NCBI GenBank assembly: GCA_963675945.1
Contig: OY780932.1
Coordinates: forward strand, 62,001 to 126,000
Source of the DNA: G963556115 sp963675945
GTDB taxonomy: Bacteria; Planctomycetota; SZUA-567
Reading direction: 5' to 3'
DNA: 64,000 nt
Each line of letters opens with the position of its first letter. Within the stretch, counting starts at the first letter, position 1. Of the stretch, positions 18,501 through 29,249 are shown in pieces. Under the pieces are notes generated by a model. That model was not told where the DNA came from, did no database searches, and saw only the letters and a list, made by a program, of their open reading frames with translations. The translations under genes and the position numbers were made by a program.

Positions 18501-21500
18501 TTACGAACGATCAAGATTTGAAGTTAGATCCTCTTCCGGCTCGAATATATCCTCTTCACCAAGAACAACTTCATCACTAATCCGTACCGCTGCTTCACGC
18601 AGGCGCTTGATACCTGTACCTGCGGGGATAAGTCTACCGATAGAGACATTCTCTTTCAGACCTCTGAGCGGATCAATCCTGCCGGCAATTGCGGCATCGG
18701 TAAGAACCTTGGTTGTCTCCTGGAAACTCGCTGCCGCAATAACTGACTCCGAGGACAGACTGGCTCGAGCCACACCCTGAAGTATTGGTTCGTACGCTGC
18801 AGGTGTACCACCCTGAGCTTCAATCCGCGCATTTTCATGCTTGAGACTTATCTTGCTCACCGTATCGGTGATCAGGAAATTGGTATCTCCCGGATCGACG
18901 ATCTGCACCTTGTTGAGCATCTGACTTACCAGAATTTCAATGTGCTTATCATCAATTCGTACACTCTGCGCCCGATATACCTGCTGCACCTCATTGAGCA
19001 GATACTCCTGGAGCGCCAATTCACCCTTTACCCGGAGAATATCATGTGGAATAAGCGGACCATCCACCAGGGGCTCACCGGCACGCACATTATCTCCGTT
19101 ATGTACACGGATATGCTTACCCTGAGGTACCAAGTGCTCAATCTCATTGCCATTATCATCTTTAACCATCACGATACGTTTTCCGCGTCGCCTATCCCCG
19201 ATCTCCACCTTGCCCGCGACCTCGGCGATAATAGCCGGATCCTTTGGCTTACGGGCTTCAAAAAGTTCAGTTACACGTGGCAGACCCCCGGTAATATCCT
19301 GTGTACCACCACTTGCTTCACGCGGTGTACGTGCCAGGGTACTACCCTGCTCGATAACAGCCCCTTCATTGACCATGATATGCGCTTTTTCCGGCATCGA
19401 GTAACAGACCACAGTATTACCTTCAGTATCAACAATCGAGATCTGTGGATGCAGGTCACCCTTATGCTCGATAATAATCTTTCGTGAAGAGCCGGTTGCA
19501 TCAATCTCTTCGCGCATAGTCTGACCATCAACAATATCCTCAAACCTAACCGTACCGCCCTTCTCAGTAAGGATCGGATAGTTGAATGGATCCCACTCCG
19601 CAATTGGATCACGCGCTTTAATCTTCTGAGCGTCATTGACCTTGAGTACAGAACCACCCGGTACATCCAATGGCTCACCGAGTTCTCGACCCGACTCGTC
19701 ACAGATAACCACCGCACCATTTCTGTTCACAACCAATTTATCAACCGCTCCGGTATTAGCGTTAGGTTTCTCCACGATACGCAGGTTGAGATACTTGACA
19801 ATACCGGCCATATCTGCACGGAGTTCATTATCCATTCTGCTTGTCGCCGCCACACCACCGATATGGAAAGTACGCATGGTAAGCTGTGTACCCGGCTCAC
19901 CGATTGACTGCGCCGCAATAACCCCTACCGCCAGTCCTTGTTCAACCGTCTTACCAGTAGATAGATCCATACCATAACATTTCGCACAGATACCGAAGTC
20001 GAGTTCACAGGTAAGCGGGCTACGTACACGTACCTTGCCGAGGTCGAGATCTTCGATTGCCTTGGCAATACTCCGAGTAATAAGTTCGCCACTGCTGACC
20101 ACAACCTCACCGGTAACTGGATCCTTGATTGTTTCAGCCGCTACCCGCCCGAATATATTATCCGCCATTGTTACCTCTACATGCTCACCCGAGATTACCG
20201 CACCCTTGGGCAGCCCATTGGTTGTACCACAGTCATGAGCCGAGATAGTGCAGTCCTGCGCGACCTCTACCAGCTTACGGGTAAGATAACCTGAGTCCGC
20301 AGTCTTCAGAGCGGTATCGGCAAGACCCTTACGCGCACCATGCGTAGAGGAGAAATACTCCAGGCCACGCAGACCTTCACGGAAGTTCGCTTTGATTGGA
20401 GTCTCGATAATTTCACCATTTGGCTTGGTCATCATACCACGCATACCGGCAAGCTGACGTATCTGCGTCTGTGAACCACGAGCTTTGGAATCAAACATTG
20501 CCCATACCGGATTCAAATACGGTTTACCGTAACGTTCTTTATTACTCTTTAGTTCCTTGAGTAGTTCAGAGGTTATATTATCAGTCACATGCGTCCAGAT
20601 ATCAACGATCTTATTATAACGTTCGCCATCGGTAATATCACCCATCATATGCGCTTCATCGATATCAGCGACCTCTTGTTCAGCCGCCTTGATAATACCG
20701 AGCTTGGTCTTCGGAGTTGTAAGGTCAGCAGCCGAGAATGACACTCCACTGACGGTTGCATAATGAAAACCTGTCTCTTTCATGCTGTCCAGCAGCGTTA
20801 CTGTCTTCTCACGCCCCAGCGCTAGGTGACAGTCGCTAACCACTTTATTAAGACTCTTCTTATTCATCGTCTTATTGTAGAACTTCATGCCCTTTGGCAG
20901 CATATCATAGAACAAAATACGCCCGACTGTAGTCGCCAGCAGACCATTCTCATCAATATAGCCTTCATCAGACTCACTCTCAATCTCACCCATATCCTTG
21001 GGAGGACGCACCTTGATCTTAGCGCCGATAGCTATATGCTTCTCATCATAAGCGAAAATTGCCTCGGTAAAGTCACGGAAGATCTTGCCCTCACCTTTAG
21101 CTTCCTCACGCGGCAGAGTCAGATAGTAACATCCAAGCACAATATCCAGATCCGCGGTAATAATTGGGTTACCGTGAGCCGGCGAGAAGATATTCGCGGT
21201 TGAAAGCATAAGCATTGAAGCTTCGGTAGTAGCCTCCACCGTCAGCGGCAGATGTACCGCCATCTGGTCACCGTCAAAGTCGGCATTAAAGCCAGCACAT
21301 ACCAACGGATGAATACGCAACGCATCACCTTCAACCAATACCGGATAGAAGGCCTGAATACCCATACGGTGGAGTGTTGGAGCACGGTTTAGCATAACCG
21401 GATGCCCCTCAATAACCTGCTCCAATACGTCCCAGATCTCCTCATCCTTCCGTTCAAGCATGGTTTTAGCACTCTTGATGGTATCTGCCAGTCCCTTCTC

Positions 21501-22646
21501 CTTGAGCTGCCTAATAATAAACGGCTGGAAAAGCTCGAGCGCAATCTTCTTGGGCAAGCCGACCTGATTCAATCTAAGTTCTGGCCCGACAATAATTACC
21601 GAACGCGCCGAATAGTCCACACGTTTACCGAGCAGATTTGCCCGGAAACGCCCCTGCTTACCCTTGATCATATCAGTAAGACTCTTGAGCGGCCTGTTTC
21701 CAACCCCCTGCACCGGGCGCTTACAACGGCTGTTATCAAAGAGCGCATCAACCGCCTGCTGTAACATTCGCTTCTCATTACGCACAATCACATTCGGTGC
21801 ATTGAGATCCAACAACTTACTCAAACGATTATTTCTATAGATCACTCGGCGATAAAGATCATTCAGATCACTTGTCGCAAAGTTACCGGACTCCAACGGC
21901 ACTAGCGGTCGCAGATCTGGCGGAATAACCGGAATCACATCCATACTCATCCACATCGGATCATTACCGCTCTTGATGAGCGACTGCGTAATGCGCAGAC
22001 GTTTGACCAGATTCTCCCGCTTGAGCTTCTGCTTGCATACCGCGAGTTCAGCCTTGAGTTCTTCTTCAAGTACTGGCAGATCTATCTTCTTGAGCAGTTC
22101 TCGCACCGACTCAGCGCCCATAAGCGCGGTAAAACTATCGCCATACTTCTCCTGTGCTTCACGGTACTGCTCTTCACTGAACAACTCACCGAGTTTGAGC
22201 GGGGTATCTCCCGGTTCAGTAACAATATAACGCTGGAAATAAATTACCTGCTGCAGCGCGGTAGACTTCACGTCAAGCAGCATTCCCAATCTAGACGGCA
22301 TAGCTCTAAAGAACCAGATATGAATCACCGGCACCGATAGATTGATATGCCCCATTCTGTTGCGCCGTACCGATGAATGTGTCACCTTCACCCCACAGCG
22401 GTCACAGATAATATCACGATACTTAATTCCTTTAAACTTACCGCAGGAACATTCCCAATCTCGCTCTGGACCGAAGATCCGCTCGCAGAAAAGGCCATCC
22501 TTCTCTGGTCTGTAGGTTCGATAGTTGATTGTCTCCGGAGTACGTACCTCACCATATGACCAGCTCCTGATATCGTTGGGGCTGGCTAGCCCGACTGAGA
22601 TTCTGTTATAGTCATTGATTCTGGTATAGTTTTGTTCGCCTGGCAT
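18501..22646 (-). CDS. rpoC: DNA-directed RNA polymerase subunit beta'
   Basis: This is the catalytic large subunit of RNA polymerase, 1,381 residues. The N-terminal zinc ribbon is visible as CSCGKFKGIKYRDIICDRCG. The active-site magnesium motif is NADFDGDQMAVH. The bridge and trigger helix region (GLRGLEYFSSTHGARKGLAD) and the second zinc site (CELDFGICAKCYG) are intact. The C-terminal part ends in an acidic tail (GEEDIFEPEEDL). It lies about 110 bases after rpoB in the same operon. Confidence 0.99.
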   Translation of the reverse strand: MPGEQNYTRINDYNRISVGLASPNDIRSWSYGEVRTPETINYRTYRPEKDGLFCERIFGPERDWECSCGKFKGIKYRDIICDRCGVKVTHSSVRRNRMGHINLSVPVIHIWFFRAMPSRLGMLLDVKSTALQQVIYFQRYIVTEPGDTPLKLGELFSEEQYREAQEKYGDSFTALMGAESVRELLKKIDLPVLEEELKAELAVCKQKLKRENLVKRLRITQSLIKSGNDPMWMSMDVIPVIPPDLRPLVPLESGNFATSDLNDLYRRVIYRNNRLSKLLDLNAPNVIVRNEKRMLQQAVDALFDNSRCKRPVQGVGNRPLKSLTDMIKGKQGRFRANLLGKRVDYSARSVIIVGPELRLNQVGLPKKIALELFQPFIIRQLKEKGLADTIKSAKTMLERKDEEIWDVLEQVIEGHPVMLNRAPTLHRMGIQAFYPVLVEGDALRIHPLVCAGFNADFDGDQMAVHLPLTVEATTEASMLMLSTANIFSPAHGNPIITADLDIVLGCYYLTLPREEAKGEGKIFRDFTEAIFAYDEKHIAIGAKIKVRPPKDMGEIESESDEGYIDENGLLATTVGRILFYDMLPKGMKFYNKTMNKKSLNKVVSDCHLALGREKTVTLLDSMKETGFHYATVSGVSFSAADLTTPKTKLGIIKAAEQEVADIDEAHMMGDITDGERYNKIVDIWTHVTDNITSELLKELKSNKERYGKPYLNPVWAMFDSKARGSQTQIRQLAGMRGMMTKPNGEIIETPIKANFREGLRGLEYFSSTHGARKGLADTALKTADSGYLTRKLVEVAQDCTISAHDCGTTNGLPKGAVISGEHVEVTMADNIFGRVAAETIKDPVTGEVVVSSGELITRSIAKAIEDLDLGKVRVRSPLTCELDFGICAKCYGMDLSTGKTVEQGLAVGVIAAQSIGEPGTQLTMRTFHIGGVAATSRMDNELRADMAGIVKYLNLRIVEKPNANTGAVDKLVVNRNGAVVICDESGRELGEPLDVPGGSVLKVNDAQKIKARDPIAEWDPFNYPILTEKGGTVRFEDIVDGQTMREEIDATGSSRKIIIEHKGDLHPQISIVDTEGNTVVCYSMPEKAHIMVNEGAVIEQGSTLARTPREASGGTQDITGGLPRVTELFEARKPKDPAIIAEVAGKVEIGDRRRGKRIVMVKDDNGNEIEHLVPQGKHIRVHNGDNVRAGEPLVDGPLIPHDILRVKGELALQEYLLNEVQQVYRAQSVRIDDKHIEILVSQMLNKVQIVDPGDTNFLITDTVSKISLKHENARIEAQGGTPAAYEPILQGVARASLSSESVIAAASFQETTKVLTDAAIAGRIDPLRGLKENVSIGRLIPAGTGIKRLREAAVRISDEVVLGEEDIFEPEEDLTSNLDRS

Positions 22647-22754
22647 TTTTTATCCTCATCTCGCTCACCCCGGCATATCCACTGCATACCAAGGCTTTGC
22701 ATTATAAAAGGTTAGATTAAAAGTCAAATCTCAATATTCTTAGTAATGTTCTGA

Positions 22755-25700
22755 TCAGTCCAGTTCATCTACTCGCTCAAGGCGAATATTCAGACCAATA
22801 CCCCTGATCTCATTACATAGAACATCAAACGAAACAGGCATTCCGGGGTCGACATTTGTCTCACCTTTAACCATTGCTTCATAAATTTTTGTTCGTCCAT
22901 CAACATCATCAGACTTGACGGTGAGCAGTTCCTGCAGCACACTCGCTGCACCATAAGCCTCCAGCGCCCATACCTCCATCTCACCGAAACGCTGTCCGCC
23001 GTTACGAGCTTTACCCCCGAGCGGTTGCTGGGTAATCAGACTATACGGACCTGTAGCACGCGCATGGATCTTCTCGGCAACCAGGTGGTGAAGTTTGAGC
23101 ATATACATAAAGCCAACAGTCACTGTTTCATCGAAGGTATCGCCGGTTCTACCGTCATACAACCTGGCCTTGCCGTCATCTGGCAGACCAGCCTCTTTGA
23201 GCGCCTCAACAACCTCAGCTTCAGAAGCACCGTCAAAGACCGGAGTAATCGCTCTGAAACCGAGGACATGCGCTGCCCAGCCGAGGTGAATTTCCAAGAT
23301 CTGTCCGACATTCATTCGCGACGGTACACCCAGCGGATTGAGCATCATCTCCATAGAGGTACCATCCTCAAGATACGGCATATCCTCTTCGGGAAGAATT
23401 CTAGCTACCACACCCTTATTACCATGGCGTCCCGCCATCTTATCCCCAACCGAGAGCTTACGCTTGATAGCCACATAAACCTTGACCAGTTCGAGAACAC
23501 CCGGTTTGAGTTCATCACCACGCTTGAGCCTGCCGATCTCCACCTCCATCCTTGATTCCAGGAAATCGACCCGGCGGTCATGCTCCAGGCAGATAGCCAC
23601 TGCCTGCTCACGGAGTTCGCCGGGAAGCTCGAGGTCGACCACAGTGGATTGCGCTTGTAGCTCAATCAGGCGTTCATACTCACCACCCTTGGGTAGACGG
23701 AGTACCTTACCGGTACGCTTATTGACCGGATCAGTACCGAGCAGATCGCTCAAACGCTTGAATTTGAGCTTGATCTCTTCAGCAACCTTGAGCTGGGTCT
23801 CACCCTTGATCTGCGATACCTGGAGTTTGAGCGACTTCTTCTCTTCATCGGTCGTCGGTTTTCTCCGAGAGAATCTATTTACCCGAATTACGTACCCATC
23901 AGTTCCCGGCGGTACGGTGAGCGAATCGTTCTTGACGTCCTCACCAGCGCGACCAAAGATTGCTCTGAGCAGTTTCTCTTCAGAAGAGAATTCACTCTTG
24001 GCTTTCGGCGCAATCTTACCGACCAGAATATCCCCAGGTTTTACCTTAGTACCGATAGCCACCAGACCATGCTCATCAAGATTGGCCAGAGCCGCTTCCG
24101 ACACACCCGGAATATCACGGGTAATCTCTTCACTACCAACCTTGGTCTCACGGATCTCAACACTGAACTCCTCAATATGAACCGAGGTGAAAGTATCTTG
24201 AATTATAAGTCTCTCACTTACAATTATCGCATCCTCAAAGTTACAACCTTCGAAACTGAGGAAAGCAATACGGACATTCTTACCGAGCGCGAGCACACCG
24301 CCATTGGTAGCCGCACCTTCGGATAACGGTTCACCAACACTCACCTCCTGCCCAACCCGTACCATCGGCTGTTGATTCAGGGTCGTGCCGTCATTCAGAC
24401 CTTTATATTTATGGAGCCAGTAGGTTCGCTCACCCTCAGGGAGTTCCTTTGAACTAACCCTAATCTGAAGTGAATCGGCATAGGTAACCACACCCGCCTC
24501 CTTAGCTCGAACCACCATGCCCGAATTCTTGCAGACATCGCTCTCCATACCGGTAGCCACTAACGGCTTATCTGGGATAACCAATGGCACCGCCTGCCGC
24601 TGCATGTTTGAACCCATAAGCGCGCGGTTCGCATCGTCATGCTCAAGGAACGGGATAAGACTTGAAGACACACCAACCAGCTGATTTGGAGCGACATCGA
24701 CCAGCGTCAACTGCTCTCTATTACACATTACAAAGTCTTCAGCATGCCTGGCAATACAGCGTTCGGTAAGGATAGTTCCCTTGGCATCGACCTTGATATC
24801 AGCCTGGCCTATCCAATGATCCTTCTCCTGGTCGGCGCGAAGATAGATAATATCACTCGTCACCCGACCATCCGTTACCTGATAATAAGGGGTAATCAGA
24901 TAACCCATGTCATTGATTGAAGAGTAGTTTGCCAGAGACACAATAAGACCAATATTTGTACCTTCCGGCGTCTCTACCGGACATACACGTCCATAGTGCG
25001 AGGTATGTACGTCACGCACCTCAAAGCCGGCACGTTTACGATTTAAACCACCAGGACCAAGCGCAGACAGACGCCGCTCATGCACCAACTGCGACAAAGG
25101 GTTTGACTGGTCGACTACCTGCGAGAGTTCCCCCCGAGCAAAGAAGTACTCTATAGCACTGGATACAGTTGTAGCATTGACCAACTGATGTGGCTGAACC
25201 TCATCGATATCCTTGATCACCATCTGTTCACGCACTCCTCGGCGCAGCTTATTGAGTGAGTTACGGAGTTCATTCACCACCAGATCCTTGATGGTACGTA
25301 CGCGCCGGTTCTCCAGATGGTCGATATCATCAATAATTCCTTCGTCAGCTCGGAGCTTAACAATGTAAGAGCAAATATTAGCAAAGTCACTAACAGTCAG
25401 GATCTCAGTTGCATCCTCATCCACACCGAACTTACGGTTGAGCCTGAAACGCCCAATCTCACCGAAGCTATATCGTTTCGGATCAAAGAAGCGTTCGGAG
25501 AAAAGCTCCCAGGCCTTGGTCAGATTTGCCGGAGTTCCCGGACGTAACTTTTGATAGAGTTTGATTAGAGCCTGCTCATGCGAATGGCTGTCATCACTGA
25601 TCAAAGTATTTAGGATAAGTGGATCATGCAAATCTTTTGCCCGAATAATCTGAATGGTTATCGGTTCTGCTGCAACCGTAGTGCCAGTCTTGTTCTCCCG

Positions 25701-26549
25701 CTCCTGACGCACATTTTCAAAATGAGTCATGATCTGATCACAGACAGCCTCGGAGAGTCGCGCTCCGGTACGGATGATTGGATCATTGGTCGCCTCGTCC
25801 ATTATCGGATTCACCAAAATCGCATTATCCAGATCAGGCGCACTCTTGGGTGAGAGGACAACCTCTTCCCACGGATAGAAAGCCCTAAGGATATCGGCAT
25901 CGGTATCGAGATAAACCTCTTTCTGGATAACCCCGTCATCATCTACATACTCACTGCAAGCCAACGCCCGCAAGAACATTGTGGCAGGTATCTTACCGGA
26001 TCGGTCAATACGCACAGCCAGTTCATCCTTACTCGTCACCTCAACCTGAATCCAGCTACCACGCTCTGGAATAATTCTACAGGAATGGAGTACCTTACCC
26101 GAGGTATGCTTGGATTTAGAGAAGTCAACACCTGGAGAACGCTGAATCTGAGTCACAATTACACGTTCCGCCCCATTGATAATAAACTCACCACCACCAA
26201 TCATCAGTGGTATTTCGCCCATATACACCCACTCATCGATCGGTTCGGTGCGATTCAAACGCACTCGAATCTTGAGCGGAGAGCCATATGTCTGCTTGAG
26301 TTGCCGACACTCCTCAGGGGTATACCGCGGTGGATTCAACTGGTACTCCAAATATTCCAGGCTTACCGTGCCGTCATAGCTTTCAATAGGAAAGACCTCA
26401 CGGAAGGCTGACTCCAGACCGTCATCTATGCGCTCCGACGAGGGTACATCTGCCTGCAAGAAATCAGCATAAAACTTGCGTTGTGTCTCCATCAGGTCAG
26501 GCAGTCCCAGGGTCTGATATGCCTTTCCATAATAGCGGGTATTATCCAT
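22755..26549 (-). CDS. rpoB: DNA-directed RNA polymerase subunit beta
   Basis: This is the beta subunit, 1,264 residues. The rifampicin pocket reads LSQVVDQSNPLSQLVHERRL followed by SALGPGG. The usual Asp, His, Arg and Ser contact residues are in place, consistent with a sensitive enzyme. The C-terminal AYGAASVLQELLTVKSDDV clamp region is present. The gene is preceded by a 518-base spacer from rplL that contains two hairpins (listed separately), which suggests that polymerase genes are expressed less than L7/L12. Confidence 0.99.
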   Translation of the reverse strand: MDNTRYYGKAYQTLGLPDLMETQRKFYADFLQADVPSSERIDDGLESAFREVFPIESYDGTVSLEYLEYQLNPPRYTPEECRQLKQTYGSPLKIRVRLNRTEPIDEWVYMGEIPLMIGGGEFIINGAERVIVTQIQRSPGVDFSKSKHTSGKVLHSCRIIPERGSWIQVEVTSKDELAVRIDRSGKIPATMFLRALACSEYVDDDGVIQKEVYLDTDADILRAFYPWEEVVLSPKSAPDLDNAILVNPIMDEATNDPIIRTGARLSEAVCDQIMTHFENVRQERENKTGTTVAAEPITIQIIRAKDLHDPLILNTLISDDSHSHEQALIKLYQKLRPGTPANLTKAWELFSERFFDPKRYSFGEIGRFRLNRKFGVDEDATEILTVSDFANICSYIVKLRADEGIIDDIDHLENRRVRTIKDLVVNELRNSLNKLRRGVREQMVIKDIDEVQPHQLVNATTVSSAIEYFFARGELSQVVDQSNPLSQLVHERRLSALGPGGLNRKRAGFEVRDVHTSHYGRVCPVETPEGTNIGLIVSLANYSSINDMGYLITPYYQVTDGRVTSDIIYLRADQEKDHWIGQADIKVDAKGTILTERCIARHAEDFVMCNREQLTLVDVAPNQLVGVSSSLIPFLEHDDANRALMGSNMQRQAVPLVIPDKPLVATGMESDVCKNSGMVVRAKEAGVVTYADSLQIRVSSKELPEGERTYWLHKYKGLNDGTTLNQQPMVRVGQEVSVGEPLSEGAATNGGVLALGKNVRIAFLSFEGCNFEDAIIVSERLIIQDTFTSVHIEEFSVEIRETKVGSEEITRDIPGVSEAALANLDEHGLVAIGTKVKPGDILVGKIAPKAKSEFSSEEKLLRAIFGRAGEDVKNDSLTVPPGTDGYVIRVNRFSRRKPTTDEEKKSLKLQVSQIKGETQLKVAEEIKLKFKRLSDLLGTDPVNKRTGKVLRLPKGGEYERLIELQAQSTVVDLELPGELREQAVAICLEHDRRVDFLESRMEVEIGRLKRGDELKPGVLELVKVYVAIKRKLSVGDKMAGRHGNKGVVARILPEEDMPYLEDGTSMEMMLNPLGVPSRMNVGQILEIHLGWAAHVLGFRAITPVFDGASEAEVVEALKEAGLPDDGKARLYDGRTGDTFDETVTVGFMYMLKLHHLVAEKIHARATGPYSLITQQPLGGKARNGGQRFGEMEVWALEAYGAASVLQELLTVKSDDVDGRTKIYEAMVKGETNVDPGMPVSFDVLCNEIRGIGLNIRLERVDELD

Positions 26550-26825
26550 TCCTCCAAGTCCTCAACTTCTGCAGCCCACACAAGGTGCAGGCCTGGTTTA
26601 TACTAAAATACAACCTACAATATTATTAAACTCTCCGAAAGCCTTAATCGACCTTCATCCAAGATCTATTCTGCCTGTTAAAAATTAAAAGCTAAGTAAC
26701 ACAATAACTCTTTTACCACTTCAATCTCTAAATCTGAATCAATAAAGCTGAATTCAACCACAGCAAACAAAATATCCTCAAAAAAACAGCAAAAAAAATA
26801 ATTTTTACCTTACCAAGAAATACGT

Positions 26826-26865
26826 AAAAACCTTGCTGAGTCTGATTATCATCAAACTCACAAGG
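26826..26865 (-). terminator. partial terminator (attenuator) between rplL and rpoB
   Basis: On the minus strand a long stem can form: CCTTG pairs with CAAGG, TGAGT with ACTCA and TTGAT with ATCAG around a GATA loop, with one bulge. It is followed by TTTTT. It lies about 200 bases after rplL and 280 before rpoB. Such an attenuator at this place is known in E. coli. Confidence 0.75.
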
Positions 26866-27019
26866 TTGATACCACCACTTTCAGCAGCCATTTGAAGAAG
26901 AAGATCCATACATACCGCCCACAGGTTGAATGCGACCCGAAAACGTCACGACAGACAGACTTCTTATTTGTCAATTTCTAGATAACGCTCATACCTGAAA
27001 ATTATAACAGATTCAAGTA

Positions 27020-27053
27020 TAAGCGCTATCTGGAAAACCCAGATAAGCGCTTA
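27020..27053 (-). promoter_or_regulatory. long hairpin directly after rplL
   Basis: TAAGCGCTTATCTGG pairs with CCAGATAGCGCTTA with a single bulge and a five-base loop, 14 bases beyond the rplL stop. It has no T run. By position it resembles the RNase III processing hairpin known between rplL and rpoB in E. coli; that role is inferred. Confidence 0.6.
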
Positions 27054-27066
27054 ATTCTTGTTTTAA

Positions 27067-27477
27067 TTATTTCAGAGTAACTGTAGCCCCAGCCTCTTCA
27101 AGCTGTGCCTTAATCTTCTCTGCTTCATCAGGCTCAATGTCTTCCTTAACTGGAGCTGGAGCACCGTCAACCAGAGCCTTTGCTTCCTTGAGGCCAAGCC
27201 CGGTGATCTCACGAACCGCCTTGATAACATTGATCTTAGAACCACCAGGAGAAGTCAGTTCAACAGTAACGGTAGTAGGACCAGCAGCAGCCTCTTCACC
27301 ACCAGCACCACCAGCAGGGCCAGCCATAACTACTGCGCCGCCAGCGGCAGCTTCAATACCATACTCTTCCTTGAGGTAGTCAGCAAGTTCTTTAGCCTGC
27401 AACAGTGATAGAGCCACAATCTTATCACCAAGTTCCTTGATCTCTGCGCTGAATTCTTTAGTAGCTTCTTCGCTCAT
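27067..27477 (-). CDS. rplL: 50S ribosomal protein L7/L12
   Basis: This is the stalk protein that recruits translation factors, 136 residues. It has an N-terminal dimerisation helix (SLLQAKELADYLKEEYGI), a glycine/alanine hinge and a conserved C-terminal domain (VIKAVREITGLGLKEAKALV). The hinge is long and glycine-rich (GPAGGAGGEEAAAG), which makes the protein somewhat longer than the typical 120-130. It lies 97 bases after rplJ. Confidence 0.97.
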   Translation of the reverse strand: MSEEATKEFSAEIKELGDKIVALSLLQAKELADYLKEEYGIEAAAGGAVVMAGPAGGAGGEEAAAGPTTVTVELTSPGGSKINVIKAVREITGLGLKEAKALVDGAPAPVKEDIEPDEAEKIKAQLEEAGATVTLK

Positions 27478-27574
27478 TTTAAAATCTCCATATACTTTTC
27501 TGTAGGGTTGAACCCTTTATAAATTTGAAAAAACAATTATGCGGATAATCAGTCTGCCCACCTAGGACAAAATA

Positions 27575-28096
27575 TTATGCTGATTCCTCTAATTCTTCGA
27601 TACGAGCCTTGATCTGACCAGCAATAGTACTTGCAGGACCGATACATGCTCCGGCAAGATTGCTTGCAGGTGATAATATCTGACCCACAATCTGTGCCTT
27701 GAGTTCTTCCTTGGTCGGACTCTTCGATAGTGCTTTAACATCTTCTTCATCTAGAATAGTAGCTTCTACCATAGCTCCGTGAATCTTGATGTTTTTATCC
27801 GCCTTAGCTTTATCACAGAGCATACGTGCTATAGCGACCGGATCCTCACCAAAAGCAAAGGCTGTCTGTCCAGCACAGATACTTGAGATCTCAGGAAGTC
27901 CCAACTCCTTCAAAGCAATATTAACAACACGGTTTTTAACAAAGAGGAACTGAATTCCTGCTTCTGCAAGTTCATCACGCATCTTGCACTGATCGAGCAT
28001 ATTAACGCCTTCATAGCCGATAGATACAATATTCTGAACACCGTCAAATCTTGTTTTATATTCCTCAAGAAGTAATTGATTAACTAAATTTGGCAT
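27575..28096 (-). CDS. rplJ: 50S ribosomal protein L10
   Basis: L10 anchors the L7/L12 dimers on 23S rRNA. It has 173 residues, with a typical N-terminal half (GVNMLDQCKMRDELAEAGIQ, FVKNRVVNIAL) and a C-terminal helix for L12 binding (AGQIKARIEELEES). It starts only 14 bases after rplA ends. The long L10 autoregulatory leader found upstream of rplJ in E. coli has no room here. Confidence 0.96.
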   Translation of the reverse strand: MPNLVNQLLLEEYKTRFDGVQNIVSIGYEGVNMLDQCKMRDELAEAGIQFLFVKNRVVNIALKELGLPEISSICAGQTAFAFGEDPVAIARMLCDKAKADKNIKIHGAMVEATILDEEDVKALSKSPTKEELKAQIVGQILSPASNLAGACIGPASTIAGQIKARIEELEESA

Positions 28097-28110
28097 AACC
28101 TTTTACTCCT

Positions 28111-28794
28111 TTACAAAGCGATCTTGACACCAGGTCCCATAGTTGTAGAGATAGTGATATTGAGTACAAAATCACCCTTCACTACAGCCGGTCTCAGTGA
28201 CTTGATATGATTGATCGCAGCATTAATATTCTCCACAAGCTTTGCATCATCAAAACTTGCCTTCCCGACGATCATGTGGACATTGCCCTCTTTATCGTTA
28301 CGGAATTCAATCTTGCCGCTTGAGAACTCTGATACCGCCTGTGCCACCTTATCCGTCACAGTGCCGCTCTTAGGGCTTGGCATCATACCTTTAGGACCGA
28401 GTACTTTACCGAGCTTACCCACAAAGCGCATCATAGCGGGATGACAGATCGCAATATCGAAATCCATCCAACCCTTTTCGATCTTGGCAACAAGATCCTG
28501 ACCACCGACTTCAATAGCACCATTAGCAGTAGCTGCCTCAGCCTCTTCACCTTCACAGAAAGCAATGACTCTTACGCTCTTACCTGTACCATTGGGCAGT
28601 GAAAAACTACCACGTACAAGTTGATCTGCGTGTTTTGTGTCAATATTGAGTTTGAGTGCAAGATCTACGGTCTCGTCAAACTTGGCAGTCGCCCCAGTTT
28701 TGGCAACCTTAACAGCTTCATCTACAGAGTGTAGCTTGAGCTTATCCAAGCCGTCTGAGGCTTTTTCGAATCTTTTACTTATTTTTCTAGTCAT
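28111..28794 (-). CDS. rplA: 50S ribosomal protein L1
   Basis: L1 forms the mobile stalk at the E site, 227 residues. Signature stretches are GLDKLKLHSVDEAVK, GTGKSVRVIAFCEGEEA, GPKGMMPSPKSGTVT and the C-terminal ISTTMGPGVKI. In many bacteria it represses its own operon by binding the rplK leader. It lies 23 bases after rplK. Confidence 0.97.
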   Translation of the reverse strand: MTRKISKRFEKASDGLDKLKLHSVDEAVKVAKTGATAKFDETVDLALKLNIDTKHADQLVRGSFSLPNGTGKSVRVIAFCEGEEAEAATANGAIEVGGQDLVAKIEKGWMDFDIAICHPAMMRFVGKLGKVLGPKGMMPSPKSGTVTDKVAQAVSEFSSGKIEFRNDKEGNVHMIVGKASFDDAKLVENINAAINHIKSLRPAVVKGDFVLNITISTTMGPGVKIAL

Positions 28795-28817
28795 TTGACA
28801 TTTGCTCCCAGACTTTA

Positions 28818-29249
28818 TTAGTCCTCAATTTCGATTCCCATACTTCTGGCCGTACCAGCGATAATACGCACAGCCTCATCGGTATCACGAGCATTGAGGT
28901 CATTCTTTTTAACTTCGACAATTTCCTCGAGTTGTTTACGAGAAACCTTACCTACTTTTTTGCGGTTAGGCTCACCAGAGCCGCTGTCGATTCCTGCCGC
29001 CTTCTTAAGAAGCACAGCCGCCGGAGGACTCTTGATAATAAAGTCAAAAGATCTATCTGCATAGACGCTGATCTCAACCGGGCACACAGTACCCTTCATC
29101 TCAGCAGTAGCAGCATTGAACCTTTGAACAAAGTCTCCAACTGGAACCTGATGCTGACCTAGAGCAGGACCTACCGGAGGAGCGGGTGTTGCGGCGCCGC
29201 CTGGTACCTGCAGTTTGATGAGTGCAACCACTTCTTTTTCATTGGCCAT
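28818..29249 (-). CDS. rplK: 50S ribosomal protein L11
   Basis: L11 is part of the GTPase-associated centre, 143 residues. The N-terminal domain has the proline-rich switch (LQVPGGAATPAPPVGPALGQ) and the C-terminal rRNA-binding domain ends in RIIAGTARSMGIEIED. It follows nusG after a 148-base spacer. Confidence 0.97.
   Translation of the reverse strand: MANEKEVVALIKLQVPGGAATPAPPVGPALGQHQVPVGDFVQRFNAATAEMKGTVCPVEISVYADRSFDFIIKSPPAAVLLKKAAGIDSGSGEPNRKKVGKVSRKQLEEIVEVKKNDLNARDTDEAVRIIAGTARSMGIEIED

Noticed and set aside
27137..27379. Open frame on the plus strand opposite rplL
   Set aside because: It is the antisense shadow of a strongly biased ribosomal gene; its composition (A, P, S rich) mirrors the rplL codons.
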